Shown: positions 19,217 through 30,695 of the stretch, one piece after another
How positions within the stretch are numbered: position 1 is the first letter of the stretch
Layout of the letters: each line of letters starts with the position of its first letter
Source of the DNA: Methylobacterium ajmalii
Lineage (GTDB): Bacteria > Pseudomonadota > Alphaproteobacteria > Rhizobiales > Beijerinckiaceae
Length of the DNA: 64,000 bases
Direction: 5' to 3'
Assembly (NCBI RefSeq): GCF_016613415.1
Contig: NZ_JACWCT010000066.1
Span: 1-64,000 of the forward strand
Notes under the pieces: model-generated
Seen by the model: the letters and a program-made list of their open reading frames with translations, nothing else
The model's database searches: none
Told to the model about the DNA's origin: nothing
Translations under genes and position numbers: made by a program

Positions 19217-19377
19217 GGCTCTCCGGATCTCGTGAAAGCGAGGCGGCTTTGCCGACGTTCGTGCCGGCCATTCGAGCCGCTTCGCGGCACTGCTCCCGCC
19301 GCCGGTAGCGGGCAGCCCGTCGACCTCCAAGGTCCGGACGTCGACGGCAGCGCCGATCCGACAGGCGCCGTCACCCG

Positions 19378-19414
19378 CCGTCGATCCGGACCGCTACGCA
19401 GCACGGATCGACGG
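19378..19414. terminator. Hairpin between convergent genes, possible bidirectional terminator
   Basis: An 11-bp perfect stem (19378-19388 with 19404-19414) with a 15-base loop sits 7 bases from the stop codon of the unknown exported protein and after the L,D-transpeptidase gene. There is no T-run, so intrinsic termination is uncertain. Confidence 0.35.
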
Positions 19415-19420
19415 GCCCGA

Positions 19421-20455
19421 TCACTCCTTCGCCAGCGCGTCGGCGAAGGCCGCGATCCGGTTGCGGGCGTAGGTCGGCAGGCCGGCGCTGATCGAGGTGC
19501 CGGTGTTGAACGAGGAATTGCCCATCAGCACCTGGGCGGGCAGCAGGTTGCGCAGCACCGGCACGCGCTCGTACTCCTTCTTGCGGTCGAGCACGTCGGC
19601 CTTGATGCCGAGCGTCATGTAGGCGGTCACCGCCGTCTTGTTCGGATCACCCGCCACCGGCTGCATCACCGCCAGGAACTTGCCGAAGCGCAGGATCTGG
19701 TTGACCCAGAAGATGTTCTGCTCCATCGCGCCGGCCACCGGCGCCTCGATCCTGGTGAGCTGGACGAGCTTGGCCGCCTCGTCGGGCGGCAGCACCCGCA
19801 GCTCGCTCTGGAACGAGACGAACTCGGCGATCTTCTTGCCCCCGTCCTCGAGCTTGTTGGCGAGCTTCACGCCGAGCGGCAGCTTGCCTTCGAGGTCGTA
19901 GCGCGACTCGATGCAGGTCGTGTCGGGCGCCTCGCACCACGGCCGGTCCGGCCGGCGGGCGAAGGCGGCGGCCGGGTCCTTGGTCGGGGTGGCGTCCGCG
20001 GGGCTGAGGGGCTTGTGCTTGATCGCCGGGTCCATCCGCGACACGAACGGGATCGTGGCGAAGCGCTTGAGGTCGATCCGGTCGGCCGGGCGCGGCACGA
20101 CGAACCGGGCCTCCGCCACGTAGACCTTCAGCGCCTCGTGGCGGGGCTTGGCCACCCCGTTCACGGTCTGGACGTAATCCGGTTCGGCGTAGGCCGGGTG
20201 GGGGGAGAGCAGGGCCTTCTGGGCCGGGCTGCGCTTGCCCCACTCGGTGAACGGCACGAGGCCGCTCTCCGGGCTCGCCGGGTTGTCGCGGTGATCGGTG
20301 AACGCGATCGTGTTCGGGGCGATCGTCGCCGGATCGAGGCCCGTCACCGCCGGCACGTCCTTGGTGCGGTACTCGGCGAGGGCCGGGGAGGCCGCGAGCG
20401 CGGCGGCGAGCACGAGCGGAACGGGGCGCAGGCGCGCCGTGAGGCTGTCACGCAC
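19421..20455 (-). CDS. Conserved exported protein of unknown function
   Basis: I do not recognise this family. The GTG at 20455 gives a 344-residue precursor with a signal peptide (TARLRPVPLVLAAALAASPALA) and a mature part without membrane helices. It has a balanced composition of charged and hydrophobic residues, a Cys pair (CEAPDTTC) near the middle, and a C-terminal region of aliphatic helices. It starts 22 bases after the stop of the penicillin-binding protein and is probably in the same transcript, which suggests an envelope role. The open frame extends upstream of the GTG, but that stretch overlaps the penicillin-binding gene and reads as a shadow. Confidence 0.75.
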   Translation of the reverse strand: MRDSLTARLRPVPLVLAAALAASPALAEYRTKDVPAVTGLDPATIAPNTIAFTDHRDNPASPESGLVPFTEWGKRSPAQKALLSPHPAYAEPDYVQTVNGVAKPRHEALKVYVAEARFVVPRPADRIDLKRFATIPFVSRMDPAIKHKPLSPADATPTKDPAAAFARRPDRPWCEAPDTTCIESRYDLEGKLPLGVKLANKLEDGGKKIAEFVSFQSELRVLPPDEAAKLVQLTRIEAPVAGAMEQNIFWVNQILRFGKFLAVMQPVAGDPNKTAVTAYMTLGIKADVLDRKKEYERVPVLRNLLPAQVLMGNSSFNTGTSISAGLPTYARNRIAAFADALAKE

Positions 20456-20477
20456 GGGAAAAGTCCTGTCCTGAGGG

Positions 20478-23462
20478 TCAGTAGGTCGGGTCGTCGCCGA
20501 ACGGGTAGTCGGGATCGCGCCGGCGCGGCCGGCGGACGTACTCGTCGTCGTCGCCGAAGGGCGAGCGGCTGCGGGCGCCGGGCCAGACCGGGTCGGGCGG
20601 CTGGATCGGCTGGGCCCTGCGGGCATAGGGGCGCGGCTCGGGCCGGCCGAACAGGCTGCCGAACGGGTCGAACCGGTCGGAATCCGGCGCCTCGTCGGGG
20701 GCGCGGCCCGGGTTCTCGCCCGGCAGCCCGCCCTCCATCGCGTCGCCGTCCTGGTCGCTGTCCGGCCGCATCGCGTAGATCTGCTCCTGCGGCACCAGGC
20801 GGAAGCGGGTATCGGCGAGGCGCCCGTCGACCGAGAGGCGGAAATGCTCGATGAAGCCGCCCCCCGACACCCGGTTGCCCGAGCGCAGGTCGATCACCGC
20901 ATCGGCGATCAGGGGCTTGGCCTCCGGGCTCGGGCCCGAGAGCGGGGTCTTCGCAACCCCGTTGGCCCAGGCGGCCTGGAGCACCTGGGCGAAGATCGGT
21001 ACCCCGAGATGGCCGCCGGTCTGGCCGCGGCCGAGCGTGCGGCGCCTGCCGTCGGCGTTGTCGTAGCCGACCCAGGCCACGATGGTGATCTCGTTGGTGA
21101 AGCCGGAGAACCAGGCGTCGTTCTCGTCCTCCGAGGTGCCGGTCTTGCCGGCGACGAAGGGCGAGAACCGGGCGAGCGCCGCCGCGGTGCCGCGCTGGGT
21201 CACGCCCTGGAGCAGGCTCTTCAGCTGGTAGAACGCCACCCGGTCGGCGGAGCCGATGCGGGCGAGCGGCCGGTCGGCGTGCTGGTAGAGCACCTTCTCG
21301 CCCTGCGTCACGCTCTCGAGCCCGTAGGGCGAGGGGCGCTGGCCCTCGTTGGCGATCGCCGCGTAGAAGGCCGCAAGGTCGATCATCCGCACCGGCTGGG
21401 CGCCGAGTACGAACGGGTAGTAGCGCTCGCACTCGGCGTAGAGCTGGGCGTCGAGCGCGATGTCGCAGACCTTCTGCAGGCTCGCCGGCGCCTTCTCGGC
21501 GATGCCGCCCTTGAGGAGCTGGGCGGTGACGAGGTTCTTCGAGTGCTCGAGGCCGCGCCGCAGGGTGGTGGGGCCGGAGCCGCCGCCCTCGTAGTTCTTC
21601 GGCGACCACGAATCGCCCACCCCGCCGATCGGCGGCAGGGTCACGCGGGCATCCATCACCAGGGTGTTGGGCTGCAGGCCGGCATTCAGCGCGGCGAGGT
21701 AGGTGACGGGCTTCAGCGTCGAGCCCGGCTGGCGCACGCTCTGGGTCACCCGGTTGAGCTGGCTCAACGGGTAGGAAAAGCCGCCCGCCATGGCGAGGAT
21801 GCGCCCGGTGCGGTTCTCCATGACCAGCACCGCGCCCTGGACCTGCGGGCGGATGCGCAGGTCGGCGCGGGGAGCGCCCTTGCCCTCGGAGAGCTTGACC
21901 CGCACCACGTCGTAGGGAGAGAGCCGACCGCGGGCGGCACCCGGGTTCAGGCTCGCGACGCGCCCGTCGGCGAGGCCGACGCGCACGCCGCCCTGGCCGC
22001 CGGTGGAGAGCACCACGGCCGCCGGCCAGTGCACGTCGTAGAGCGGCAGGCGCGCGGTCTCGAGCGCCCGCTGCCAGGCCGGCTTCGGGCCGGCGGGCTT
22101 TGCCGCCTTCGCCTGCTTCTTGCCCTTCGGCGCCGGCTCGGGCGCGGGGGCGGGGGCCGGCTCGGACGCGGGCGCTGCGGCCTCGATGCGGCGCACCGCG
22201 TCGGCGAGGTTGGCCTCCGGCCCCTCGTAGCGGGCGCGGCCCGTGGAGGCCTCGTAGCGCGACAGGCTCTCCTGCAGGATGCCCTCGGTCGCCTCCTGGA
22301 GGCCGGCATTGAGGGTGGAGCGCACCGTGTAGGCGCCGGCGGTGAGCGAATCGAGCCCGGCCAGCGTGCGCGCCTCGCGGGTCAGGTGGTCGACGAAGTG
22401 GAAGCCGGCATCCTGGCGCAGGCGCTCCAAGGGCGCGAGGCCGAGGGGCGCGGCGAGAGCCGCGTTCATCTCCGCTTCCGTGATCGCGCCCTCCTCCTTC
22501 ATCCGGGTGAGGACGTAGGCGCGGCGCTCGCGGGCCCGCTCGGGGTAGCGGTCCGGGTTGTAGAAGTTCGGGCCTTTCGGCATGCCGCCGAGGAGCGCCG
22601 CCTCGGCGACGTTCAAATCCTTGACCGACTTGCCGAAATAGCTGCGGGAAGCCATCTCGACCCCGTAGGCGCCGCGGCCGAGATAGATCCCGTTGAGGTA
22701 GAGGCCGAGGATCTCGGGCTTCGTCATCACCCGCTCGGCCCGGGCTGCGACGATCATCTCGCGGATCTTGCGCTCGTAGGTGACGTCGTCGCCGACCGAG
22801 AGGTTCTTCACCACCTGTTGGGTGATGGTCGAGCCGCCCTGGGGCCGGCCCGGCGAGGCGAGGTTGCCGATGAAGGCGCGGATCACCCCGCGCTCGTCGA
22901 TGCCGTGATGGGTGAGGAAGCGCTTGTCCTCGGCCGCGATGAACGCCTTCTGGACCAGCGGCGGGACCTCGCCGATCGGCACCGCGATGCGCCGGCCGTT
23001 CGGCTCGAACGTCTCCGAGAAGCGCTTGCCGCGCTCGTCGAGGATCGTGGTGGCGCCGGGCAGCCGGAGGGTCTTGAGGGAATTGGCGTCCGGCAGGTCG
23101 GTGACCGCCTTGTTGTAGAACTCGATCACGTCCCGCGCCACGAAGGGCGAGTTCGCCGGATTCTCACCCTTGCAGAACTGCTTGTAGCTCGTGTTGAGCT
23201 CGCCGATGTCGAGGCCGTGCAGGAGCTTCGACTCGCCGGCGACCGCCTTCGGGTCCTCCATCGCGGTCGAGATCAGGTCGTCGAGGTTGATGTCCTCGAT
23301 GTCGAAGGCCTTGCGCATGTGGGCGCAGCCGTCGCGCAGGAGCCGCACCACCTCCGGCCCGTCCTTGGCCGGATCGAACTGCGTGCGGATCGCGTCCGGC
23401 CGGGTGGTGACCTGGCTCAGCGTCAGGGCCGTGGCGAACAGCTTGATGAGGATCGCGTTCAT
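20478..23462 (-). CDS. Class A penicillin-binding protein (bifunctional transglycosylase/transpeptidase)
   Basis: Polymerises and cross-links peptidoglycan in the periplasm. The glycosyltransferase domain has AAEDKRFLTHHG (176-187, catalytic E178) and GGSTITQQVVKNL (209-221). The transpeptidase domain has PGSTLKP (579-585; nucleophile S581, K584), SKN (641-643) and KTG (773-775). Between them, residues about 430-465 are an Ala/Pro/Lys-rich insert. The 994-residue length resembles PBP1A. The N-terminus is odd: a single short hydrophobic stretch (about 3-18) with few flanking basic residues, then a long polar region to residue 160 before the first catalytic domain. Confidence 0.93.
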   Translation of the reverse strand: MNAILIKLFATALTLSQVTTRPDAIRTQFDPAKDGPEVVRLLRDGCAHMRKAFDIEDINLDDLISTAMEDPKAVAGESKLLHGLDIGELNTSYKQFCKGENPANSPFVARDVIEFYNKAVTDLPDANSLKTLRLPGATTILDERGKRFSETFEPNGRRIAVPIGEVPPLVQKAFIAAEDKRFLTHHGIDERGVIRAFIGNLASPGRPQGGSTITQQVVKNLSVGDDVTYERKIREMIVAARAERVMTKPEILGLYLNGIYLGRGAYGVEMASRSYFGKSVKDLNVAEAALLGGMPKGPNFYNPDRYPERARERRAYVLTRMKEEGAITEAEMNAALAAPLGLAPLERLRQDAGFHFVDHLTREARTLAGLDSLTAGAYTVRSTLNAGLQEATEGILQESLSRYEASTGRARYEGPEANLADAVRRIEAAAPASEPAPAPAPEPAPKGKKQAKAAKPAGPKPAWQRALETARLPLYDVHWPAAVVLSTGGQGGVRVGLADGRVASLNPGAARGRLSPYDVVRVKLSEGKGAPRADLRIRPQVQGAVLVMENRTGRILAMAGGFSYPLSQLNRVTQSVRQPGSTLKPVTYLAALNAGLQPNTLVMDARVTLPPIGGVGDSWSPKNYEGGGSGPTTLRRGLEHSKNLVTAQLLKGGIAEKAPASLQKVCDIALDAQLYAECERYYPFVLGAQPVRMIDLAAFYAAIANEGQRPSPYGLESVTQGEKVLYQHADRPLARIGSADRVAFYQLKSLLQGVTQRGTAAALARFSPFVAGKTGTSEDENDAWFSGFTNEITIVAWVGYDNADGRRRTLGRGQTGGHLGVPIFAQVLQAAWANGVAKTPLSGPSPEAKPLIADAVIDLRSGNRVSGGGFIEHFRLSVDGRLADTRFRLVPQEQIYAMRPDSDQDGDAMEGGLPGENPGRAPDEAPDSDRFDPFGSLFGRPEPRPYARRAQPIQPPDPVWPGARSRSPFGDDDEYVRRPRRRDPDYPFGDDPTY

Positions 23463-23555
23463 CGATGACCAGAGAGCCGGGGAGGGCCGGGGGCAGGAAG
23501 CGCCCGGCGGCCTGAACCGGACTTGACCCAGCCGGACATCGACAACGCGGCTGTT

Positions 23556-24395
23556 TTAAGGACGGGGCGGGGTCGCGGCCGCGGAAGCGGGGTTCTCCCC
23601 GGTCTCCTCGCTCGCCTCGCCGCGCAGCCGCCGCAGGGCGAAGGCGGTGAAGACGCCGACGAGGCAGAGCGCGAGGCCGAACCAGGTGAAGGCGTATTGC
23701 AGATGGTTGTTCGGCAGGTCGACCCGCAGCTGCCCGCCTTTCGGCCAGCCGCCGGGATTGGGCGTCTGGTCGGCCTCGATCAGGTAGGGGGCGACGCCCG
23801 ACGGGCCCGTCGTGGCGAGCCCCTTGGCGGCGGCGATGCCCGGCACGTCGCGGTTGAACCACTCGCCGGTCTGCGGGTTGGGGGCGGGCACGAACATCGC
23901 CCGCGCCTCGCTCTGGCGCAGCATTCCGGTGACGGTGGCCTCGCCCCCGACCTGCCCGGCGGCGCGGCGCGCGACCTCCTTGAGCTCGGTCGGGACGAAG
24001 CCGCGGTTGATGAGCACCGTGCGGCCGTCGTCGAGGCGCAGGGGCGTGATCACGTAGTAGCCCTGGAGCGCGCGTCCCGGCGTGTCGCCGGGGGCTAGGC
24101 CGTGGACCAGCGTCTCCTTGTCGTGGAGGAAGCGGCCGGCGGTGCGCACCCGCTCGAACTCGTCCCGGGCCGGATCGAAGGCGTCGAAGGCCGGCAGGGG
24201 GGCGGGCGGGTCGATCCGCGAGCGGGCGACGATCCGGTCGATCAGGGCCTCCTTCCAGGCCTTGCGCTCGAGCTGCCACACCCCGAGCCCGACCAGGATG
24301 CCGAGGCAGACGAGGCTCGCGAGCGCCGGCGCCACGAGGTCGCGCAGGGCCGCGCGCCGCTCCGCCGCGCCGGGCCCGGGGGCGGGTGTCGTCAC
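23556..24395 (-). CDS. SURF1 family cytochrome oxidase assembly protein
   Basis: Inner-membrane factor that helps insert heme a into subunit I of aa3 oxidase. The GTG at 24395, overlapping the stop of the DUF983 gene as GTGA, gives 279 residues. There are two membrane helices (about 19-37 and 235-255) enclosing a periplasmic domain with the family blocks LGVWQLERKAWKEALI, FEPxG-like ERVRTAGRFLHDKETLV, GYYVITPLRLDDGRTVLINRGFVP and HLQYAFTWFGLAL. It ends the cox cluster. Confidence 0.93.
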   Translation of the reverse strand: MTTPAPGPGAAERRAALRDLVAPALASLVCLGILVGLGVWQLERKAWKEALIDRIVARSRIDPPAPLPAFDAFDPARDEFERVRTAGRFLHDKETLVHGLAPGDTPGRALQGYYVITPLRLDDGRTVLINRGFVPTELKEVARRAAGQVGGEATVTGMLRQSEARAMFVPAPNPQTGEWFNRDVPGIAAAKGLATTGPSGVAPYLIEADQTPNPGGWPKGGQLRVDLPNNHLQYAFTWFGLALCLVGVFTAFALRRLRGEASEETGENPASAAATPPRP

Positions 24396-24760
24396 CGGAA
24401 GCGCCCCTCCGCGGCCTTGTTGGAGTATTGCAGCGCCGCCATCATGCCCTTGAGCGGGCGGACCAGGATCAGGCTGAGGATGATCGAGAGCGGCGCCCAG
24501 AGCGCGGCGTGGACCCACATCGGCGGCTCGTAGGCGAACTCGACCCACATGGCGAGCGCCACCACCACGATGCCGACGATCGACATGACGAAGAAGGCCG
24601 GCCCGTCGGCGGAATCGATGAAGCGGTAATCGAGGCCGCAGACCTCGCAGGACGGGCGGAAGCTCAGGTAGCCCTTGAACAGGTGCCCCTCGCCGCAGCG
24701 CGGGCAGCGGCCGCGCAGGCCCACGGTCGCCGGTGAATCGACGGTGCGGTTGGATTCCAT
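24392..24760 (-). CDS. DUF983 family zinc-ribbon membrane protein
   Basis: Protein of 122 residues with an N-terminal zinc ribbon, CPRCGEGHLF (C19, C22) and CEVCG (C38, C41), followed by two membrane helices (about 55-75 and 80-100). This family commonly sits between ctaE and surf1 in alphaproteobacterial oxidase clusters, as here; its exact role is not established. Two starts are possible; I prefer the ATG at 24760, since the upstream residues to 24817 are not conserved-looking. It overlaps the SURF1 gene by 4 bases. Confidence 0.88.
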   Translation of the reverse strand: MESNRTVDSPATVGLRGRCPRCGEGHLFKGYLSFRPSCEVCGLDYRFIDSADGPAFFVMSIVGIVVVALAMWVEFAYEPPMWVHAALWAPLSIILSLILVRPLKGMMAALQYSNKAAEGRFR

Positions 24761-24820
24761 GGCCCTGCTCCTCGAGGCGGTCGGCGCGTTGGACCCGATC
24801 TGGGCCCTGCCCGCCATAAG

Positions 24821-24844
24821 AAAAAGGGCGGCTTGCGCCGCCCT
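24821..24844 (-). terminator. Rho-independent terminator after ctaE
   Basis: On the minus strand an 8-bp perfect stem (24844-24837 with 24832-24825) around a 4-base loop is followed by five T residues. It lies 31 bases after the ctaE stop and before the DUF983 start, so the last two genes may depend on read-through or on their own promoter. Confidence 0.85.
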
Positions 24845-24874
24845 CTCATGTTCCCGACGCGGATGCGTCCCAGA

Positions 24875-25735
24875 TCAATGCGCGGCGGCGTGACCGACGC
24901 CAGAGCCCCAGACGTAGATGGCGGCGAACAGGAACAGCCACACCACGTCGACGAAGTGCCAGTACCAGGCGGCGAACTCGAAGCCGAGGTGCTGCTTGGC
25001 GGTGAACTGGCCGAGATACAGGCGATACAGGCAGACCGCGAGGAAGATCGTGCCGATGATGACGTGGGCGCCGTGGAAGCCGGTCGCCATGAAGAAGGTG
25101 GCCGAGTAGATGCTGCCCGAGAAGCCGAAATGGGCGTGGCCGTACTCGTAGGCCTGGACGAAGGAGAACAGCACGCCGAGCGCGATGGTCAGCCAGAGGC
25201 CGTACTTCATGCCCTTGCGGTCGTTGTTCAGCAGGGCGTGGTGCGCCCAGGTGATCGTGGTGCCCGAGGTGAGCAGGATCAGGGTGTTGAGCAGCGGCAG
25301 GTGCCAGGGGTCGAACGCCTCGACGCCCTTCGGCGGCCACAGGCCCCCGGTGAACTCGACGCGCGAGGCCTGGATCGGGTCGGAGGTGTAGAGCGCGGCC
25401 TCGAAATAGGCCCAGAACCAGGCGACGAAGAACATCACCTCGGAGGCGATGAACATGATCATGCCGTAGCGGTGCGAGAGCTGCACCACGCGGGTGTGAT
25501 CGCCGGTATTGGCCTCGTGGGCGACGTCCCTCCACCAGCTGAGCATGGTGTAGAGGATGCCGATCAGGCCGGCGAAGAAGACGTAGGGCCCGACCGCGAG
25601 GTTCGCGATGGTTAGGCTCTTCATCCACAAGACGGCGCCCGACGTCATCACGAAGCCGCTCATCGAGCCGACGAGCGGCCACGGGCTCGGATTGACGAGG
25701 TGGTAGTCGTGGTGCTTCCCGTGCGCCTCGGCCAT
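24875..25735 (-). CDS. ctaE: Cytochrome c oxidase subunit III
   Basis: Membrane subunit that stabilises proton uptake in aa3 oxidase. The 286-residue product has seven hydrophobic helices. [16 protein letters not shown] opens the chain, and the conserved blocks [16 protein letters not shown] (near 120), [13 protein letters not shown] (about 167-179) and the C-terminal [17 protein letters not shown] are all present. It lies downstream of ctaG with a 152-base gap (25736-25887) and is followed by an intrinsic terminator. Confidence 0.97.
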   Translation of the reverse strand: MAEAHGKHHDYHLVNPSPWPLVGSMSGFVMTSGAVLWMKSLTIANLAVGPYVFFAGLIGILYTMLSWWRDVAHEANTGDHTRVVQLSHRYGMIMFIASEVMFFVAWFWAYFEAALYTSDPIQASRVEFTGGLWPPKGVEAFDPWHLPLLNTLILLTSGTTITWAHHALLNNDRKGMKYGLWLTIALGVLFSFVQAYEYGHAHFGFSGSIYSATFFMATGFHGAHVIIGTIFLAVCLYRLYLGQFTAKQHLGFEFAAWYWHFVDVVWLFLFAAIYVWGSGVGHAAAH

Positions 25736-25887
25736 CGTGTCGGGTCTCCTGCCTATCGTCTCGGACCGGTCGCGCCCCGCGCCGGCCGTGGATCTTGGTC
25801 TCGCGCGGGGCGGACCGGCTGCCGGCGTTCCGCCGCCGGCCTCGCATGGTCACGCTTTAAAGCCGCCCCGGCGCGGTTGTCACCTCG

Positions 25888-26478
25888 TCAATTGGCCTTG
25901 ATCCCCGCCGGCGTCGCGAGCGCGGCCTGCGGCTGCCCGTTCTTCGACGCGAAGTAGGTGTAGGACAGGGTCATCTCGGTGAGGTCGCGGGTGTTCGAAT
26001 CGGCCTTGATGCCGGGCTCGACGTAGAACACCACCGGGAAGTCCATGGTCTCGCCGGGCTTCAGCGTCTGCTCGTTGAAGCAGAAGCACTGCACCTTGAC
26101 GAAGTAGCTGCCGGTCAGCGCCGGCTGCAGGTTGAAGGTCGCGATGCCGGTGCTCGGCACGGTGCCGGTGTTGGTGACGCGGAAGAACACCGTCTGGGTG
26201 GCGCCGAGCTGGGCCTCGACCCGCGGGGTCTCGGACTGGAAGCGCCAGGACAGGCCGGGCGCGACGTTGGTGTCGAAGTGGACCACCATCCGGTCCTCGC
26301 TCACCGGCCCGGTGCGCGAGGCGCCGGTGCGGGGCGTGCCGTCGAAGCCGGTCGCCTTGCAGAACAGGTCGTAGAGCGGCACGAACGCGAAGGCGAGCGC
26401 CGTCATGCCGGCCACGATGCCCAGGCAGGCGAGGGCCGTGGCGCGGGACTGCCGCTGGCGGGTGCGCGGATCGGTCAT
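25888..26478 (-). CDS. ctaG: Cytochrome c oxidase assembly protein CtaG/Cox11
   Basis: Periplasm-facing copper chaperone that delivers Cu to the CuB site of subunit I. One N-terminal membrane helix (about 13-36) is followed by C40 and an immunoglobulin-like copper domain with the signature QCFCFNEQ (C131, C133) and TMDFPVVFYVEP. The 196 residues match the family. It lies 19 bases after the small CoxF-like gene. Confidence 0.96.
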   Translation of the reverse strand: MTDPRTRQRQSRATALACLGIVAGMTALAFAFVPLYDLFCKATGFDGTPRTGASRTGPVSEDRMVVHFDTNVAPGLSWRFQSETPRVEAQLGATQTVFFRVTNTGTVPSTGIATFNLQPALTGSYFVKVQCFCFNEQTLKPGETMDFPVVFYVEPGIKADSNTRDLTEMTLSYTYFASKNGQPQAALATPAGIKAN

Positions 26479-26497
26479 GACGGGTCGCCTCCTCGCG

Positions 26498-26653
26498 TCA
26501 CAGCGGCCGGTTGAGGACCTGGGGGCCGAGCTTGGCGATCGTCAGCACGTAGAAGATCAGCACCAGGGCGGCGAGCACCATCGCGATGGCGACGGAGCGC
26601 TTGCGCCGGCGCTGGATCTCTTCGGGGGTCAGTTGCTGGGGCACCGTGCTCAT
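26498..26653 (-). CDS. CoxF-like small membrane protein
   Basis: A 51-residue protein. It begins MSTVPQQLTPEEIQRRRKRS, has one membrane helix (about 21-40) and ends KLGPQVLNRPL. Its position between ctaB and ctaG, the TPEEIQRRRKRS pre-helix motif and its size match the small CoxF-type open frames of rhizobial and Methylobacterium oxidase clusters. A role in oxidase assembly is assumed from position only. The start lies 28 bases after the ctaB stop. Confidence 0.85.
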   Translation of the reverse strand: MSTVPQQLTPEEIQRRRKRSVAIAMVLAALVLIFYVLTIAKLGPQVLNRPL

Positions 26654-26681
26654 CACCGGGTCGACCTGAGGGGAGGGCGCT

Positions 26682-27650
26682 TCAGCCGAGAACCGGCCGG
26701 AACAGCCCGAGGCCCTGCTCCGCCAGGAGGGCGGAGAAGAGCAGGAACAGGTAGAGGATCGAGAAGCCGAACAGGCTCATCGCCGCCTTGTTGGCCGCCT
26801 CGCCCTCGCGCCGGCGCAGCACCTGCACGCTGAGGCCGATCATGGCCAGCCCGCCGACGAGGCCGACGAGACCGTAGAGCAGGCCGCCGAAGCCGAGGAA
26901 GACCGGGGCGAGCCCGAGCGGCGCCAGCAGCACCGAGTAGGCGAGGATCTGGCGGCGGGTCGAATCGGGGCCGGCGGTGTTCGGCATCATCGGGATGCCG
27001 GCGCGGGCGTACTCGCCGGCCTTGACCAGCGCCAGCGCCCAGAAATGCGGCGGGGTCCAGATGAAGATGATCAGGAACAGGACTGTGCCCTCGGTCCCGA
27101 TCGAGCCGGTGACGACGGCCTGGCCGATCATCGGCGGCAGGGCACCGGCCGCGCCCCCGATCACGATGTTCTGCGCGGTCGAGCGCTTCAGCCACATCGA
27201 GTAGATGACGGCGTAGAACACGATGGTGAAGGCAAGCAGCCCCGCCGACAGCCAATTGGCCGCGAGCCCCAGCACCAGCACCGAGCCGACCGACAGGGTC
27301 AGCCCGAAGGACAGGGCCTCGCCGGGCTGGATCCGGCCGGCCGGGATGGGGCGGGTGCGGGTGCGGGTCATCACCGCGTCGATGTCGGCGTCCCACCACA
27401 TGTTGAGACAGCCCGAGGCGCCGGCCCCGACAGCGATCATCAGGAGCGAGATCGCCCCGATCACCGGGTTCACGTGCGAGGGCGACACCGTCATGCCGAC
27501 GAGGGCGGTGAAGATCACCAGCGCCATCACCCGGGGCTTCAGGAGCGCGAAGTAGTCCGCGACCTCGCCGCCGGAGCTGTTCGCCTCGACGAAGGGACGG
27601 TCGGAGATCGCGCTGTTCGACAGGGTGGTCATGCTGGGTGTCGCGGCCAT
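26682..27650 (-). CDS. ctaB: Protoheme IX farnesyltransferase (heme O synthase)
   Basis: UbiA-family membrane enzyme that adds a farnesyl group to heme b, making the heme O that is converted to heme A for the oxidase. The 322 residues span about nine helices. The first Asp-rich motif is [19 protein letters not shown] (near 83-101), and the second cytoplasmic loop carries [11 protein letters not shown]. It lies between ctaD and the CoxF-like gene; two strong hairpins occupy the gap to ctaD. Confidence 0.96.
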   Translation of the reverse strand: MAATPSMTTLSNSAISDRPFVEANSSGGEVADYFALLKPRVMALVIFTALVGMTVSPSHVNPVIGAISLLMIAVGAGASGCLNMWWDADIDAVMTRTRTRPIPAGRIQPGEALSFGLTLSVGSVLVLGLAANWLSAGLLAFTIVFYAVIYSMWLKRSTAQNIVIGGAAGALPPMIGQAVVTGSIGTEGTVLFLIIFIWTPPHFWALALVKAGEYARAGIPMMPNTAGPDSTRRQILAYSVLLAPLGLAPVFLGFGGLLYGLVGLVGGLAMIGLSVQVLRRREGEAANKAAMSLFGFSILYLFLLFSALLAEQGLGLFRPVLG

Positions 27651-27678
27651 CGTGTGAAGGGGTTGCTGAAGGTGTCGC

Positions 27679-27744
27679 GCTCCTCGCCGGAGCGCCCGAG
27701 TGGGCGCTCGGGGAAGGAGCGGGGGCCGCGCGCGGGCGGCCCCC
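27679..27744. repeat. Two strong hairpins in the ctaD-ctaB gap
   Basis: One hairpin has an outer 6-bp stem (27679-27684 with 27715-27720) and an inner 8-bp stem (27690-27697 with 27702-27709). The second is a perfect 9-bp stem (27721-27729 with 27736-27744). Both lie in the 103-base gap between two genes of one operon, where they could stabilise upstream mRNA or attenuate transcription. Confidence 0.7.
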
Positions 27745-27753
27745 TCTCGATCG

Positions 27754-30373
<2,620 letters not shown>

Positions 30374-30695
30374 GGTGCCCTCGATGCTCCCCAACAGGCT
30401 GTCTGCCGGCAACGGCTGCCCGCGGGGCGGAGCGCCGTCCTCGCTTCGGCCGCGCGATGCCGGCCCGCTGCCCTGCGGCCGGAAACCGGCCGAGACCCGG
30501 TTGCCGTCTCTCACCACAATGCCGCCGCAAGCGCAACGGCGTTGGCGTCGCATCGGCGCCGGGAATTCGCGTGTCGGCACTGGACATTCGTCGTGATGCT
30601 CGAATGATTCCGCAAAAGCGTGCGCGATCCCGCCGCGCCCGTCCGGACCCGCTCCCGTACCCTGCCGGCACGCCCGACCGAATTGCGATTCTTCG
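30374..30695. other. Intergenic region between divergent ctaC and fdsR-like gene
   Basis: 322 bases without a supported gene. It must hold the promoters of the oxidase cluster (minus strand) and of the LysR gene (plus strand), but I could not identify convincing -35/-10 pairs. An ATTCG...CGAAT dyad occurs near the right end. Confidence 0.5.
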
